A stretch of 64,000 bases of DNA, from contig WKFJ01000025.1 in the NCBI GenBank assembly GCA_014872785.1, positions 1-64,000 on the forward strand, in the 5' to 3' direction. Below are positions 40,878 through 50,853 of the stretch, one piece after another; position 1 is the first letter of the stretch, and each line of letters starts with the position of its first letter. The position numbers and the translations under genes were made by a program. The DNA is from Alteromonadaceae bacterium (lineage in GTDB: Bacteria > Pseudomonadota > Gammaproteobacteria > Enterobacterales > Alteromonadaceae). Under the pieces are notes generated by a model. It ran no database searches. It was not told the DNA's origin and saw nothing but the letters and a program-made list of their open reading frames with translations.

Positions 40878-42031
40878 GGTAGCTTACCTGCGTCTTTGAG
40901 CAACTGAATTGTGGTATTAGCCGCGACAACATCTGCTTGTAGTTTCAAAGTCTCATGCACCGCTGCACATTCAGTGTGAAACTCTTCTTTATCTCTTTGC
41001 ATTTGTTGCCAGAGAATATCAGCCACATTGTCAGGATTGACTTGCTCCTGTAATAACTCAGGCACCATTTCTCTATTGACTAATATGTTAGGCAAAGAGA
41101 AGTACTTCGGCTTGTATAGACGCTTCATCATAAAATGGGTAAACGCCTTCAACTTGTAAGCCACAACCATCGGGCTTTTACACATCATCGCTTCCAGTGC
41201 TGCCGTCCCTGAAGCCAATAAAACACAATCTGCGGCGATCATGACTTCTTGTGCATGTCCAAAGATGGTTCTCACCTCAATTTTAGGCGAAAGGGTTTGT
41301 AGTTTTTTTTCTATCTGTGCTTTTCGCTGTTTATTAACAACAGGGATCAATGCCTTAAGCTCTGGCATTTTTACTTTAAGCTTCTCAGCGCTGCGAACAA
41401 AGTCCTCGAGCAACATGTCAACTTCGCTTGCACGACTTCCGGGTAATAATCCAATAACTTGGTCGTGCTCACTCAGCTCTAACGTTTCCCTTGCTGCTGC
41501 TTTATCGACTTGAAGGGGAATTTGGTCTGCCAGAGAATGTCCCACAAAGTGCCCTTTGATACCGTGCTTATGGCAATGCTCTGGTTCAAAGGGAAATACG
41601 CAGTACACGGCGTCGGTAGCCCTTGCTATTTTTTTAGCGCGTTTTTCTTTCCACGCCCATATCGTAGGACAAACGTAGTGAACCGTTAACACACCGAGAT
41701 TCTTCAACTTTTCTTCTAGAGATAAATTAAAGTCAGGCGCATCAACACCAATAAAAATATCCGGAGGGTTTTCGATAAAATATTGCAGTACGGTTTTTCG
41801 AATATGCAAGATACGAGGTATCTTGGGCAGGACCTCGACAATCCCCATGACGGACAACTCGTCCATATCAAATAGTGTTGTGCATCCCGCGGCCTGCATC
41901 CTCGGTCCAGCGATACCTTCAAAAATAGCGTCAGGGTATTGTTTTCGAATGGCGGCGACCATACCAGAAGCCAGAATATCACCAGAGGTTTCGCCGGCAA
42001 CGATCCCTATTCTAAGTGGCTTTGGGGTCAT
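40871..42031 (-). CDS. lpxB: Lipid-A-disaccharide synthase
   Basis: A GT19-family glycosyltransferase of 386 residues. It joins UDP-2,3-diacylglucosamine with lipid X to form the lipid A disaccharide at the inner face of the inner membrane. Conserved segments are [14 protein letters not shown] at the N-terminus, [28 protein letters not shown] and [12 protein letters not shown]. Length equals the E. coli protein (382). ATG start 2 bases after the lpxA stop. Confidence 0.97.
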   Translation of the reverse strand: MTPKPLRIGIVAGETSGDILASGMVAAIRKQYPDAIFEGIAGPRMQAAGCTTLFDMDELSVMGIVEVLPKIPRILHIRKTVLQYFIENPPDIFIGVDAPDFNLSLEEKLKNLGVLTVHYVCPTIWAWKEKRAKKIARATDAVYCVFPFEPEHCHKHGIKGHFVGHSLADQIPLQVDKAAARETLELSEHDQVIGLLPGSRASEVDMLLEDFVRSAEKLKVKMPELKALIPVVNKQRKAQIEKKLQTLSPKIEVRTIFGHAQEVMIAADCVLLASGTAALEAMMCKSPMVVAYKLKAFTHFMMKRLYKPKYFSLPNILVNREMVPELLQEQVNPDNVADILWQQMQRDKEEFHTECAAVHETLKLQADVVAANTTIQLLKDAGKLPC

Positions 42032-42033
42032 AA

Positions 42034-42801
42034 TTAACGAATAAGGCCTCTTGGAGAATTGGCAACAAAATCTGCCATCACGGTAATCTCCGGAATGTCT
42101 TTGGCCATTTCACGCATAATCTCTACTGCTTCGGTAGACTTATTACCTTGGCGGTAGATGACTTTATAAGCGCGCTTAATGGCCATTATTGCTTCAGAAG
42201 AGTAACCACGACGTCGCAAACCTTCTGAGTTAATGCCATGTGGCTTACCATCATTTCCCAACATGACATATGGGGGTAGATCACGAAGGATTATGGCACC
42301 ACCGCCTATGAAAGAGTGAGCCCCGATGTGACAAAATTGATGTATCGCGCACAACCCACCCAAAATAGCGTGGTCTCCTATGTGAACATGACCCGCAATA
42401 GTTGCACCAACAGAAAAAATGCAATTATTAGCCACCACACAATCATGCGCGATGTGTACGTTTATCATAATGAGATTGTTGTCGCCTATCTTGGTGATGC
42501 CGTTATCTTGCACTGTGCCTCGATGAATGGTTGTGCTTTCTCTGAATACATTGTTGTCGCCAACTTCTAACCTAGTGGGTTCACCGGCGTATTTTAAATC
42601 TTGGCAATCTTCACCCAAAGTTGCGAATTGGAAGACTTTGTTATTTTTGCCAAGTGTCGTAGGGCCTTTTATTACTGCATGAGGACCGATAACTGTTCCA
42701 GCACCTATTTGTACATCAGCACCAATAATGCTGTATGGGCCAACAGTAACACTGGAATCTAATTCAGCTTTTGGATCAACAATCGCAGTAGCATGTATCA
42801 T
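42034..42801 (-). CDS. lpxA: UDP-N-acetylglucosamine acyltransferase
   Basis: A 255-residue left-handed beta-helix enzyme built from hexapeptide repeats (for example VIGPHAVIKGPTTLGKNN). It transfers an R-3-hydroxyacyl chain from ACP to UDP-GlcNAc, the first step of lipid A synthesis. The catalytic His region is seen in MINVHIAHDCVVANN, and the C-terminal helical domain has LRRRGYSSEAIMAIKRAYK. It lies 3 bases after fabZ, in the standard lpxD-fabZ-lpxA-lpxB order. Confidence 0.97.
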   Translation of the reverse strand: MIHATAIVDPKAELDSSVTVGPYSIIGADVQIGAGTVIGPHAVIKGPTTLGKNNKVFQFATLGEDCQDLKYAGEPTRLEVGDNNVFRESTTIHRGTVQDNGITKIGDNNLIMINVHIAHDCVVANNCIFSVGATIAGHVHIGDHAILGGLCAIHQFCHIGAHSFIGGGAIILRDLPPYVMLGNDGKPHGINSEGLRRRGYSSEAIMAIKRAYKVIYRQGNKSTEAVEIMREMAKDIPEITVMADFVANSPRGLIR

Positions 42802-42804
42802 TAC

Positions 42805-43251
42805 TTACATTTTCCTCATTGCACACATGAATTCTGCAGTACAGGCTTCTTGTCCGCTGACGCTGGCTACGCCTTTGAACTTCCAGATACCACGTCTTTC
42901 TTTAATGAAGTCTACTTCTAAGTCTAGCTTATCCCCAGGAATAACTGGTGTTTTAAAACGCGCTTTATCAACACCGGCGTAAAGATAAAGGTCTTCGGTA
43001 TCAGGCATGGTTTTGAAGCCTAAGATTCCTGCTGTTTGTGCCAGCGCCTCTAGCATTAACACACCAGGAAAAATAGGTTTGCCTGGAAAATGGCCGGTAA
43101 AGCACGGCTCGTTAAACGTTATATTTTTATACGCGAGAATACGTTTTCCCATTTCCAATTCAGTTACACGGTCTACCAATAAAAATGGGTAGCGGTGTGG
43201 AAGTAGACTGAGGATCTCTTCAATCTCGACTCTTTCAATCACATCCGTCAA
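42805..43251 (-). CDS. fabZ: 3-hydroxyacyl-ACP dehydratase FabZ
   Basis: A 148-residue hot-dog-fold enzyme that dehydrates 3-hydroxyacyl-ACP in fatty acid elongation and competes with LpxA/LpxD for the same substrate. The catalytic His is in [14 protein letters not shown] and the second catalytic residue is the Glu of [12 protein letters not shown], preceded by [11 protein letters not shown]. The start is TTG at 43251, preceded by GGAG at 9 bases; a GTG three codons later is an alternative. Confidence 0.97.
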   Translation of the reverse strand: MTDVIERVEIEEILSLLPHRYPFLLVDRVTELEMGKRILAYKNITFNEPCFTGHFPGKPIFPGVLMLEALAQTAGILGFKTMPDTEDLYLYAGVDKARFKTPVIPGDKLDLEVDFIKERRGIWKFKGVASVSGQEACTAEFMCAMRKM

Positions 43252-43312
43252 TTATCATACTCCTGTGCTTATGCAACCGTGGCACTGTGTCAGTGCAGCA
43301 ACGGTGTGTGTG

Positions 43313-44341
43313 CTAGTCTTCCTTTTTGGGAAGTGCTTTTTCTAATTTTTTAACTTTATCGCTCAAGGCGCTTAGATTTCGTAAGCCTACCATACTTTTG
43401 CGCCACTCTTTATTGGTGGTTGCAGGAATACCTGAAGAATAAACGCCAGGCTCTTTGACAGACTTAGTCACCATACTAAAACCGGTGAATGTGACTCGGT
43501 CGGTAATTTCAATATGACCATTGACACCAACCATACCGGCAAACACACAATTTTCGCCAACAACCGTACTGCCAGCAATCACGCCGCAGGCAGCCATGGC
43601 TGTATTTTTACCGATCACAACATTATGAGCTATTTGAATCAAGTTATCTAAAATGACACCGTCACTAATGATGGTATCACCCAGCGCCCCACGGTCTATG
43701 GTGGTGTTCGCGCCTATTTCAACGCGGTTGCCGATAAGAACTGATCCAGTCTGCGGCACTTTAATCCAGTCACCTTTGTCATTGGCATAGCCGAAGCCGT
43801 CACTGCCAATCACTGCGCCAGATTGAAATAGACATGAATGTCCTATTTTACAATCGTGGTAAATAGTCACATTCGCCCACAACTTGGTATTATCACCAAT
43901 AACAGCATTTTTACCGATGAAACAGCCTGGGCCAATCTGTACGTTATCTCCAAGCTTCACGCCAGATTCGATTACCGCATTGGCGCCAACAGCCACATTT
44001 TCGCCTAGTTGAGCATCTTCGGATATCACCGCACTCGGGGCAACTTCGTTAGCAGCCCGAGGGGTAGTATCCAAAAGCTGCGAAATCTTTGCGAACCCAA
44101 CATAAGGATCTTTGCATATTAAACACGCACACGTTGCGTGTTCAGCATCCTGTTCAGTAACCAGAACTGCTGACGCGTTAGTTTCTGCAAGCTGTGATTT
44201 GTACTTTGGGTTGGCCAAAAACGAAATTTGACCGACACCTGCGTCGGCCAAAGTGGCGAGAGACGATACTTCGATACTGGTATCGCCTTTTACTGTGGCA
44301 CCAATATGTTCAGCAAGCTGAGCCAGTGAATAATTGGTCAT
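43313..44341 (-). CDS. lpxD: UDP-3-O-(3-hydroxyacyl)glucosamine N-acyltransferase
   Basis: A 342-residue hexapeptide-repeat acyltransferase, matching the E. coli length of 341. It adds the second hydroxyacyl chain in lipid A synthesis. An N-terminal uridine-binding domain (about 1-100, including the QISFLANPKY motif) is followed by the beta helix. The catalytic His is in LIQIAHNVVIGKN. The C-terminal tail is a charged helix (VKKLEKALPKKED). It follows skp by 16 bases. Confidence 0.97.
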   Translation of the reverse strand: MTNYSLAQLAEHIGATVKGDTSIEVSSLATLADAGVGQISFLANPKYKSQLAETNASAVLVTEQDAEHATCACLICKDPYVGFAKISQLLDTTPRAANEVAPSAVISEDAQLGENVAVGANAVIESGVKLGDNVQIGPGCFIGKNAVIGDNTKLWANVTIYHDCKIGHSCLFQSGAVIGSDGFGYANDKGDWIKVPQTGSVLIGNRVEIGANTTIDRGALGDTIISDGVILDNLIQIAHNVVIGKNTAMAACGVIAGSTVVGENCVFAGMVGVNGHIEITDRVTFTGFSMVTKSVKEPGVYSSGIPATTNKEWRKSMVGLRNLSALSDKVKKLEKALPKKED

Positions 44342-44357
44342 ATTTTACCGCCTATGA

Positions 44358-44867
44358 TTATTTAATGTTGCTAACCTCTTGAACAACCTTTTCAGAGATG
44401 TTGTAAGCGTTATCAATGTAAACGACTGCACCAGCATTTAACACAACACTGTAACTTTCGTCTGCGGCAATTTTATTGACACTTTGCTGGATAAGACCAA
44501 GTACTTTGTTGCGCTCTTCATTCTGACGACGCTGCATTTCTTGTTGCAGAGGCTGTGCCTTCTGAGCGTATTCGGTACGCAAAGAAAGTAACTGTTCTTC
44601 TAGTTGCTTGATCTCGTCTTGGCTCATTGTAGCCGTGTCGCGTTTTTGCTTCTCAAGATAGTATTGAAGGTCTTTTTCTAAGCGGTTCACTTCGTCCAAT
44701 CTGTCTTTAAACTCTGCAGACAACGTTGCATTAATAGCCGCAGCTTGAGGCAGTGCTTGGAAAACAGCCTGTGCGTCAATCACACCAATTTTCTGTTCTT
44801 GTGCTGCCGCACCCATTGCTGCAAACGCCAAAGAAGCAGCAATAATTGTTTTACGCATAGTGTTCAA
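44358..44867 (-). CDS. skp: Periplasmic chaperone Skp/OmpH
   Basis: A 169-residue protein with a signal peptide (cleavage near AAAQ). A small beta core (IGVIDAQAVFQALP) is followed by long charged coiled-coil arms (about 55-120) that hold unfolded outer-membrane proteins in the Skp trimer. The start is best placed at TTG 44867, because a GGAG site lies 6 bases before it; the ATG three codons later is 15 bases away. It follows bamA, as in E. coli. Confidence 0.94.
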   Translation of the reverse strand: MNTMRKTIIAASLAFAAMGAAAQEQKIGVIDAQAVFQALPQAAAINATLSAEFKDRLDEVNRLEKDLQYYLEKQKRDTATMSQDEIKQLEEQLLSLRTEYAQKAQPLQQEMQRRQNEERNKVLGLIQQSVNKIAADESYSVVLNAGAVVYIDNAYNISEKVVQEVSNIK

Positions 44868-44928
44868 AATAAACTCCTTTAAAAACTTCGCTATCTACAC
44901 TGCGACGAATCTTACGTCGCAGCGCATA

Positions 44929-47397
44929 TTAAAATGTTTGACCTATGTTAAATGAGAAGAACTTCACTTCGTCGCCTTCTCTTTCTGTCAGCGCTCGGGA
45001 CAAGCTGAATACCATCGGTCCCATAGGCGACAACCATTGAATAGATACACCAGTGGATGCACGATATAGACTTGGATCACCAAAATCCAGCAATTTATCA
45101 AATTGAGCTTCATCTAGGCTGCGATAATCGTCTAAATCAAACTCGGTATCCCACACGGTACCAACATCCACGAAGATACTGGTTCGTACTTGTGCATCAA
45201 ACTCTTCGCCTACAAACGGCGTTGGTGTAATTAATTCGATGCCACCAACGGCTAATGCATTGCCACCAATAGAGCGACGAGTCACAGTGAGAATATCGTA
45301 GTCTGGACCGCGAATAATAGGCGAACCATCAGGTCCGGTAATGGATGTTGGGGTGCGCTGTATGGCACGTGGGCCTACAGTATTGTTTTCGAACCCGCGC
45401 AAGGTATCCGAGCCACCTGCCGTAAAGTTTTGAGTGAATGGTAAGAACTGGTCTTTACCATTGATATCACCATAACCATTACCATAACCAAGACGCAATC
45501 TCGTTAAGAAAGACCAACGGTGATTGTTAGAAAGAGGCCAATAGAAACGCGTATTGAATTCCGCCTTGTAATAATTCGCATCTGAATTAGGCGTAGTCGC
45601 AGTCACACTGACAGTTTGATTAGATCCCGCGGTTGGGAACAAACCACGATTGAGCGTGCTTCTTATCCATGCCGCAGAGGCTGAATAGGTGTCATAACTA
45701 ATAGGCGCGTCAGGATCATTGGGGTCGATGAACAAATCATAAAACGTTTTGGTTTGCTCGTAGGAATTACGCTGTGCTAATTCTTCACTGCGATACGTCA
45801 AGCCAAAGCGCAAACGATTGTACTCATTAATTGGGAAACCTAAGCTCGCCCCTAGAGAATAGGTCTTGGTATTGAATTGAACTAGGTTAAAGTCGCCACC
45901 GTCCAGTTCACTGTAAGCAATGCTGCCGCCTAGACTAACGCCATCGATAGTAAAATAAGGGTCGGTGTAAGTGATGGCCGCGGTGCGCTGATATCGATTG
46001 GTATTGATGTTAAATCCAACAGATTTACCTGTTCCCAAGAAGTTTTCCTGCTGTATTCCTGCTTGCAAACTCAAACCGGTTCTATCGCCGAAACCAACAC
46101 CTGCATTGAAACTGCCAGAAGGCTGTTCCTTGATAGTAAATTCAACATCAACTTTGTCATCTTCCCCCGGAATTCGAATCGTCTCGAACTCGGCTTCTTC
46201 GACGAAGTTTAAACGACGAGAGATGTTAGCTTTTGATGCTTCCAATGACTGGTTTGATAAGAAAGAACCTTCCATTTGAGTAACTTCTCGACGTAACACT
46301 TCATCCGATGTCACATCGTGACCGCGGAAATTTATGCGTCTGACGTAAATTCGACGGCCAGGGTCAACATTCAATGTTAACTTAACGGTCTTATCGTCTT
46401 CATTCACTTCAGGAATCGTGGTAACCGTTGGGTAAGCATAACCAAAGCGGCCGAGATATTTACTGATGTATTCTTCCGCGTAGGTCACCTGCGCTTGGTT
46501 ATAGAGTCTGTCGGCAGTAAGAGGTAATAGTTGCTTGATGGCGTCTTCATAACCGAGAAGGTCGCCGGCTAATTCAACCTCAGAAATAGTGTACTGCTCA
46601 CCCTCGTCTAAGTTAATGGTGATGTAGATACTAGATTTTTCAGGGGTCATCGATACCTGGGTGGAGGTCACATTAAATTGTAAATAACCTCTGTCCATGT
46701 AGTAACTACGCAAGGTTTCCATGTCACCTTCAAGGGTCTGCTTCTGATAGCGGGTTTCCGCTAAGAAATCCCACCAAGCCGCATCAAAGCCGAGCTCAAA
46801 CTCTTGTAACAATTCTTCATCACTAAAGACTTTGTTACCGACAATGTTGATTTGTTGAATCTTGGCAGCGTCACCTTCTTCAAATAACATTTTCAAATCA
46901 ACGCGATTCCTGGGAAGTGGAGTCACTATGGCAGACACGTCTGCGCTATATTTACCAACACTGTAATAAAAGTCTTTTAAGCCACTCTCAATTCCTGTTA
47001 AAACCGTTTTATCCAGAGGCTCACCAACCCGCAGATTGTTGCCATCAAGGCTGTCTTGAAGCTGCTCATCTTTGATATCGTCATTGCCTTCAAAGATGAT
47101 ATTTGAAATGGTCGGTCGTTCTTTAACGCTAATCACCAACGTATTACCGTCACGTAACACACGTATGTTTTCAAAGTGGCTTGAGCTATATAAGCTCCTA
47201 ATCAGTTGCGCTACGCGGAATGAGGTCATCTTGTCGCCGATTTTTACCGGCACATAAGTAAGTGCAGCACCTAAAGCTACCCTTTGTAGCCCCTCAACTT
47301 TGATGTTATCGACAACAAATTCACTCTCGCTATTAGCAAAGACGTTCACACTCGAACACAGCAATACAAGTGCCGCTAAATACTGATTCAACTTCAT
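44929..47397 (-). CDS. bamA: Outer membrane protein assembly factor BamA
   Basis: An 822-residue Omp85 protein. The signal peptide (about 1-21) ends NVFA. Five POTRA domains follow (about 25-425; the first starts FVVDNIKVEGLQRVALGA). The 16-strand barrel (about 430-822) includes the conserved loop-6 region with TLRGFENNTVGPR, an (V/I)RGF-type motif, and the protein ends with Phe in FNIGQTF. It inserts barrel proteins, probably including the TPR/barrel protein at 7456. ATG start; it lies between rseP and skp. Confidence 0.97.
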   Translation of the reverse strand: MKLNQYLAALVLLCSSVNVFANSESEFVVDNIKVEGLQRVALGAALTYVPVKIGDKMTSFRVAQLIRSLYSSSHFENIRVLRDGNTLVISVKERPTISNIIFEGNDDIKDEQLQDSLDGNNLRVGEPLDKTVLTGIESGLKDFYYSVGKYSADVSAIVTPLPRNRVDLKMLFEEGDAAKIQQINIVGNKVFSDEELLQEFELGFDAAWWDFLAETRYQKQTLEGDMETLRSYYMDRGYLQFNVTSTQVSMTPEKSSIYITINLDEGEQYTISEVELAGDLLGYEDAIKQLLPLTADRLYNQAQVTYAEEYISKYLGRFGYAYPTVTTIPEVNEDDKTVKLTLNVDPGRRIYVRRINFRGHDVTSDEVLRREVTQMEGSFLSNQSLEASKANISRRLNFVEEAEFETIRIPGEDDKVDVEFTIKEQPSGSFNAGVGFGDRTGLSLQAGIQQENFLGTGKSVGFNINTNRYQRTAAITYTDPYFTIDGVSLGGSIAYSELDGGDFNLVQFNTKTYSLGASLGFPINEYNRLRFGLTYRSEELAQRNSYEQTKTFYDLFIDPNDPDAPISYDTYSASAAWIRSTLNRGLFPTAGSNQTVSVTATTPNSDANYYKAEFNTRFYWPLSNNHRWSFLTRLRLGYGNGYGDINGKDQFLPFTQNFTAGGSDTLRGFENNTVGPRAIQRTPTSITGPDGSPIIRGPDYDILTVTRRSIGGNALAVGGIELITPTPFVGEEFDAQVRTSIFVDVGTVWDTEFDLDDYRSLDEAQFDKLLDFGDPSLYRASTGVSIQWLSPMGPMVFSLSRALTEREGDEVKFFSFNIGQTF

Positions 47398-47473
47398 TTA
47401 ATTATTTTCTTCCCAACTGAATAATTTCAGCATCTCTTAGTATTGAATAACTTATTCTCAGTTTTAACCGAGA

Positions 47474-48823
47474 TTATAAGCGCATTATGTCATTCATTAT
47501 GGCGACTGACATCAGCACCAGTAACAACGCCCCACCAATTCGGAACCCTATCTCCTGCACACTCTCAGGAACCGGCTTGCCACTAAAAAGCTCTATAAGA
47601 TAATAGAGTAAATGGCCGCCATCAAGCACAGGTAACGGAAGGAGGTTAATTATTCCGAGGTTGACACTGATTAATGCTAAAAAGCTCAAAAAGTAAACCA
47701 AACCATATCCTGCACTGGCGCCTGCGCCTTGAGCGATTGATATCGGTCCACTTAAATTTTTCACAGAGACATCACCGGTTAATAGTTTGCCAATCATCTC
47801 TACACTCAGCGTAATGAGTCTCCAGGTTTTCTCCGTCGCTGCGCCTACAGCACCGAAGACACCATATTGATTGCTAAACACCATCTCTTTCGGCCAGGCT
47901 TCTCTTAACGGTACTACGCCAAGATATCCCCTTGTCTCATCTCGCTCGGAGACTCCGATATTAGCCATAATTGGTGTTCGGATTCCGTCGCGTTCAACCA
48001 TTACCCCAATCACCTGATTGGGTCTGTCTGCAATGTACTGAACTATTTGTTCCCAATTTTCAGTAGGAGTTCCATCTAACTCGACAATTTTATCATTTAC
48101 TTGCAAACCTGCGACATCAGCAGGTGATTTTTCCGCCACTAAGCCAATAGAAGTGGTAATTTCAGGACTAAAAGGTACAAAACCTATAGACCTGATCGCT
48201 GACTCGGTCTCAGGATCAAAATTCCAGCCACTAATATCAACAGTGTAGGTAGTCTCTAAGAAGGTTCCGCCTTGAGAAACAGTAACTGACATCTCGTCTT
48301 TGCCAATGTGAGAAACCAATTCTAAATTAATAGACTCCCAGTCCACGACGGTTCTCTCGCCAATAGCCTTGATATGGGAATTAGGTTGTATTTCCGTCTG
48401 CTCCAAAACACTACCAGGTTTTATCTCAGCAATAACTGGCCTGATAGATTCCACGCCAATCAAATACATAAAATAAAGTGCGATAACCGCAAAAATAAAA
48501 TTAACTAGTGGTCCCGCAGCAATAATCGCAATGCGTTTATAGACATTTTGTTGGTCGAAAGCGTAGGGCATGTCGGCAACGCTTACATCATCCACTCTGC
48601 TATCTAGCATGCGAACAAAGCCCCCAAGAGGAATAGCTGCGATGACATATTCAGTGCCTTGTCTGTCAGTCTTCGACCAAAAAGATTTACCAAAACCAAT
48701 GGAGAACTTTAAGACTTTTACACCACAACGCCGAGCTACCCAGAAGTGTCCCCACTCGTGCACCGCCACTAGAATGCCAAGAGCAACAATGAAAGAACCT
48801 AGTGTCCATAAAAAATCTAACAA
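47474..48823 (-). CDS. rseP: Intramembrane zinc metalloprotease RseP
   Basis: A site-2 protease of 449 residues. It cleaves RseA to release sigma-E and clears signal peptides. The zinc motif HEWGH is at residues 22-26 in the first membrane helix; LPLPVLDGGHLLYY near the C-terminus carries the third ligand (LDG). Two PDZ domains lie between (GVVAEKSPADVAGLQVNDKI marks the second). The start is TTG at 48823 with GAGGAG 6 bases upstream. It overlaps the dxr end by 7 bases. Confidence 0.96.
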   Translation of the reverse strand: MLDFLWTLGSFIVALGILVAVHEWGHFWVARRCGVKVLKFSIGFGKSFWSKTDRQGTEYVIAAIPLGGFVRMLDSRVDDVSVADMPYAFDQQNVYKRIAIIAAGPLVNFIFAVIALYFMYLIGVESIRPVIAEIKPGSVLEQTEIQPNSHIKAIGERTVVDWESINLELVSHIGKDEMSVTVSQGGTFLETTYTVDISGWNFDPETESAIRSIGFVPFSPEITTSIGLVAEKSPADVAGLQVNDKIVELDGTPTENWEQIVQYIADRPNQVIGVMVERDGIRTPIMANIGVSERDETRGYLGVVPLREAWPKEMVFSNQYGVFGAVGAATEKTWRLITLSVEMIGKLLTGDVSVKNLSGPISIAQGAGASAGYGLVYFLSFLALISVNLGIINLLPLPVLDGGHLLYYLIELFSGKPVPESVQEIGFRIGGALLLVLMSVAIMNDIMRL

Positions 48824-49989
48824 GCTCGACTCCTCATCTTTTCTTGAGTAAAGGTTCTGGCTACAAGGTCTAACTCAACCACGTCCTCAATATTCAAGAC
48901 CTCACTGTGAGCGAATTGTTCAGTGGTTTCTCGAACAAAATCACTGATTTGTGTAAAGCGAATATCAGATTGTAAAAACGCTTCAACAGCGACTTCATTC
49001 GCCGCATTCATTGCTGTTGTCGCTGCTTGTCCTGAGCCAGAAGCCTCAATTGCCAATTTCAAGCAGGGAAAACGCTCAAAATCCGGTGGACAAAAAGTAA
49101 GCTGTGCGATTTCGGAGAAATCTAAGGCGGCTACCCCAGAGGCTATTCGTTCTGGATAAGCCAAAGTATGTGCAATGGGCGTGCGCATATCAGGACGCCC
49201 CATTTGCGCTAATACTGAACCGTCGTTGTATTGCACCATTGAGTGGATAATGCTTTGCGGGTGAATCAAAATTTCAATGTCAGCGACGGATTGAAATAAC
49301 CATTTGGCCTCTACAAATTCCAGCCCCTTATTCATCATAGTGGCTGAATCGACTGAGATTTTCTGTCCCATACTCCAGTTGGGATGCTTGCACGCTTGTG
49401 CTGGCGTGATGTCATCAAATGTCGCTAAATCACGGTTTAGAAATGGGCCACCGGAGCCTGTTAGCAATATTTTACTGACATCTTGCTTTGGATTCTTGGC
49501 ATCAATAGGAAGACACTGAAATATGGCATTGTGTTCGCTGTCCACAGGTAGCAATTGTGCGTCGTGCTTCTTAACGGCATCCATAAATAACTGCCCAGAC
49601 ATTACTAGCGATTCTTTATTCGCTAACAACACTTTCTTACCTGAGCAAACCGCTGCATAGGTAGGTTGCAATCCCGCAGCGCCAACAATGGCAGCCATCA
49701 CAGTATCAACTTCTGAACTGCAGCTCACGTCGATCAATGCGCTTTTACCACCTAGCACTTCAACCGGAATTCCGCGAGCACTAACCAACTCTTTTAACGT
49801 AGAGACGTCATTTTCATCACAGCAGACAATGTATTTAGGAAGGCACACTGCAGCTTGTTCTACTAGCGTATCAAGCCTTTTATTAGCAGTAAGCGCAATT
49901 ACATTATATTTGTCCGGGTGCCTTGCTACTACGTCAAGGGTGCTCTGCCCTATTGAACCGGTAGAGCCTAGAATAGCCAAATTTTGCAT
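48817..49989 (-). CDS. dxr: 1-deoxy-D-xylulose 5-phosphate reductoisomerase
   Basis: A 390-residue NADPH enzyme of the MEP isoprenoid pathway. The Rossmann start AILGSTGSIGQSTLDVV and the metal- and substrate-binding segments PVDSEHNAIFQCL and SMGQKISVDSATMMNKGLE are intact. The ATG at 49989 begins MQNLAILGS and overlaps the cdsA stop (TAATG); an in-frame start at 50013 would add eight residues within cdsA and is less likely. It feeds undecaprenyl synthesis by the neighbouring uppS. The stop is TAG. Confidence 0.96.
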   Translation of the reverse strand: MQNLAILGSTGSIGQSTLDVVARHPDKYNVIALTANKRLDTLVEQAAVCLPKYIVCCDENDVSTLKELVSARGIPVEVLGGKSALIDVSCSSEVDTVMAAIVGAAGLQPTYAAVCSGKKVLLANKESLVMSGQLFMDAVKKHDAQLLPVDSEHNAIFQCLPIDAKNPKQDVSKILLTGSGGPFLNRDLATFDDITPAQACKHPNWSMGQKISVDSATMMNKGLEFVEAKWLFQSVADIEILIHPQSIIHSMVQYNDGSVLAQMGRPDMRTPIAHTLAYPERIASGVAALDFSEIAQLTFCPPDFERFPCLKLAIEASGSGQAATTAMNAANEVAVEAFLQSDIRFTQISDFVRETTEQFAHSEVLNIEDVVELDLVARTFTQEKMRSRAC

Positions 49990-50852
49990 TAAGCCATCCA
50001 CATCACATAACAAAGCGCAAATACTGGAAAGGCCGCAGTCAAACTATCAATTCTGTCTAGAATGCCACCATGGCCTGGTAACAAATTGCCACTGTCCTTG
50101 CAGCCAGCACAGCGCTTAAACATACTTTCGTTAAGGTCGCCAAGCGCTGATACGCCCACGGTTAGCGCCCCTATCAATATATGTAACCAAATTCGCGAAG
50201 GGTCAACCTGGTAATGCAGTGCTGCAAAGCCAATTATCGCAAAAGACGCACCAACGCCGCCCAATAATCCTTCTAGCGTCTTACCGGGCGATACATTCGG
50301 TCTAAGCTTGTGCTTACCAAATTTTACGCCAACAAAGTAGGCACCAATGTCCGCAGCCCAAACAATTCCTAATACGTAAAAAATCAATGATGCGCCATAG
50401 AGATCATCCACATCATAAAGACTGGTGCGCAAGGCAACAACCGCAACCCAAGTAGGTATTAAAGTGAGAAGACCAAACAACGCGCGCCACAATACACTGG
50501 TGCGCCAAAAGCCGCTGTTTCTTGGGTAAGCCAGAATTAAAAAGAGGGAAAGGATCCACCAGACGGCGGCGGCCATAAGAATGTATTTGTAAACTGGATT
50601 TAGCGCACCTTGATACCAAATCATGTCTACCGGAACAAACCAAGCAAGAGCTAAACAAATGAGTAGTACAAATCCGGTATAAATTGATTTGAATAATGGA
50701 ATAGTTAAGCCCGTAAGATTCGCCCACTCCCACGCACCTAGTGCAATGATAATGGCTATGGCTACTTCAAACCCGATAAGTGGTAAAAACAAAATAGCAA
50801 TAAGCGCCAATGGCGCGAGAATAAGGGCTGTGATGATTCGTTGTTTTAACAC
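49989..50852 (-). CDS. cdsA: Phosphatidate cytidylyltransferase
   Basis: An integral membrane enzyme of 287 residues with about eight helices. It makes CDP-diacylglycerol from phosphatidate and CTP. The family signature is GGILDRIDSLTAAFP near the C-terminus, preceded by SPGKTLEGLLGG. The start is GTG at 50852, giving MLKQRIITALILAP, which matches the usual N-terminus; an in-frame GTG at 50864 overlaps uppS further. Translation is coupled to uppS (TAGCGTG). Confidence 0.95.
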   Translation of the reverse strand: MLKQRIITALILAPLALIAILFLPLIGFEVAIAIIIALGAWEWANLTGLTIPLFKSIYTGFVLLICLALAWFVPVDMIWYQGALNPVYKYILMAAAVWWILSLFLILAYPRNSGFWRTSVLWRALFGLLTLIPTWVAVVALRTSLYDVDDLYGASLIFYVLGIVWAADIGAYFVGVKFGKHKLRPNVSPGKTLEGLLGGVGASFAIIGFAALHYQVDPSRIWLHILIGALTVGVSALGDLNESMFKRCAGCKDSGNLLPGHGGILDRIDSLTAAFPVFALCYVMWMA

Positions 50853-50853
50853 G

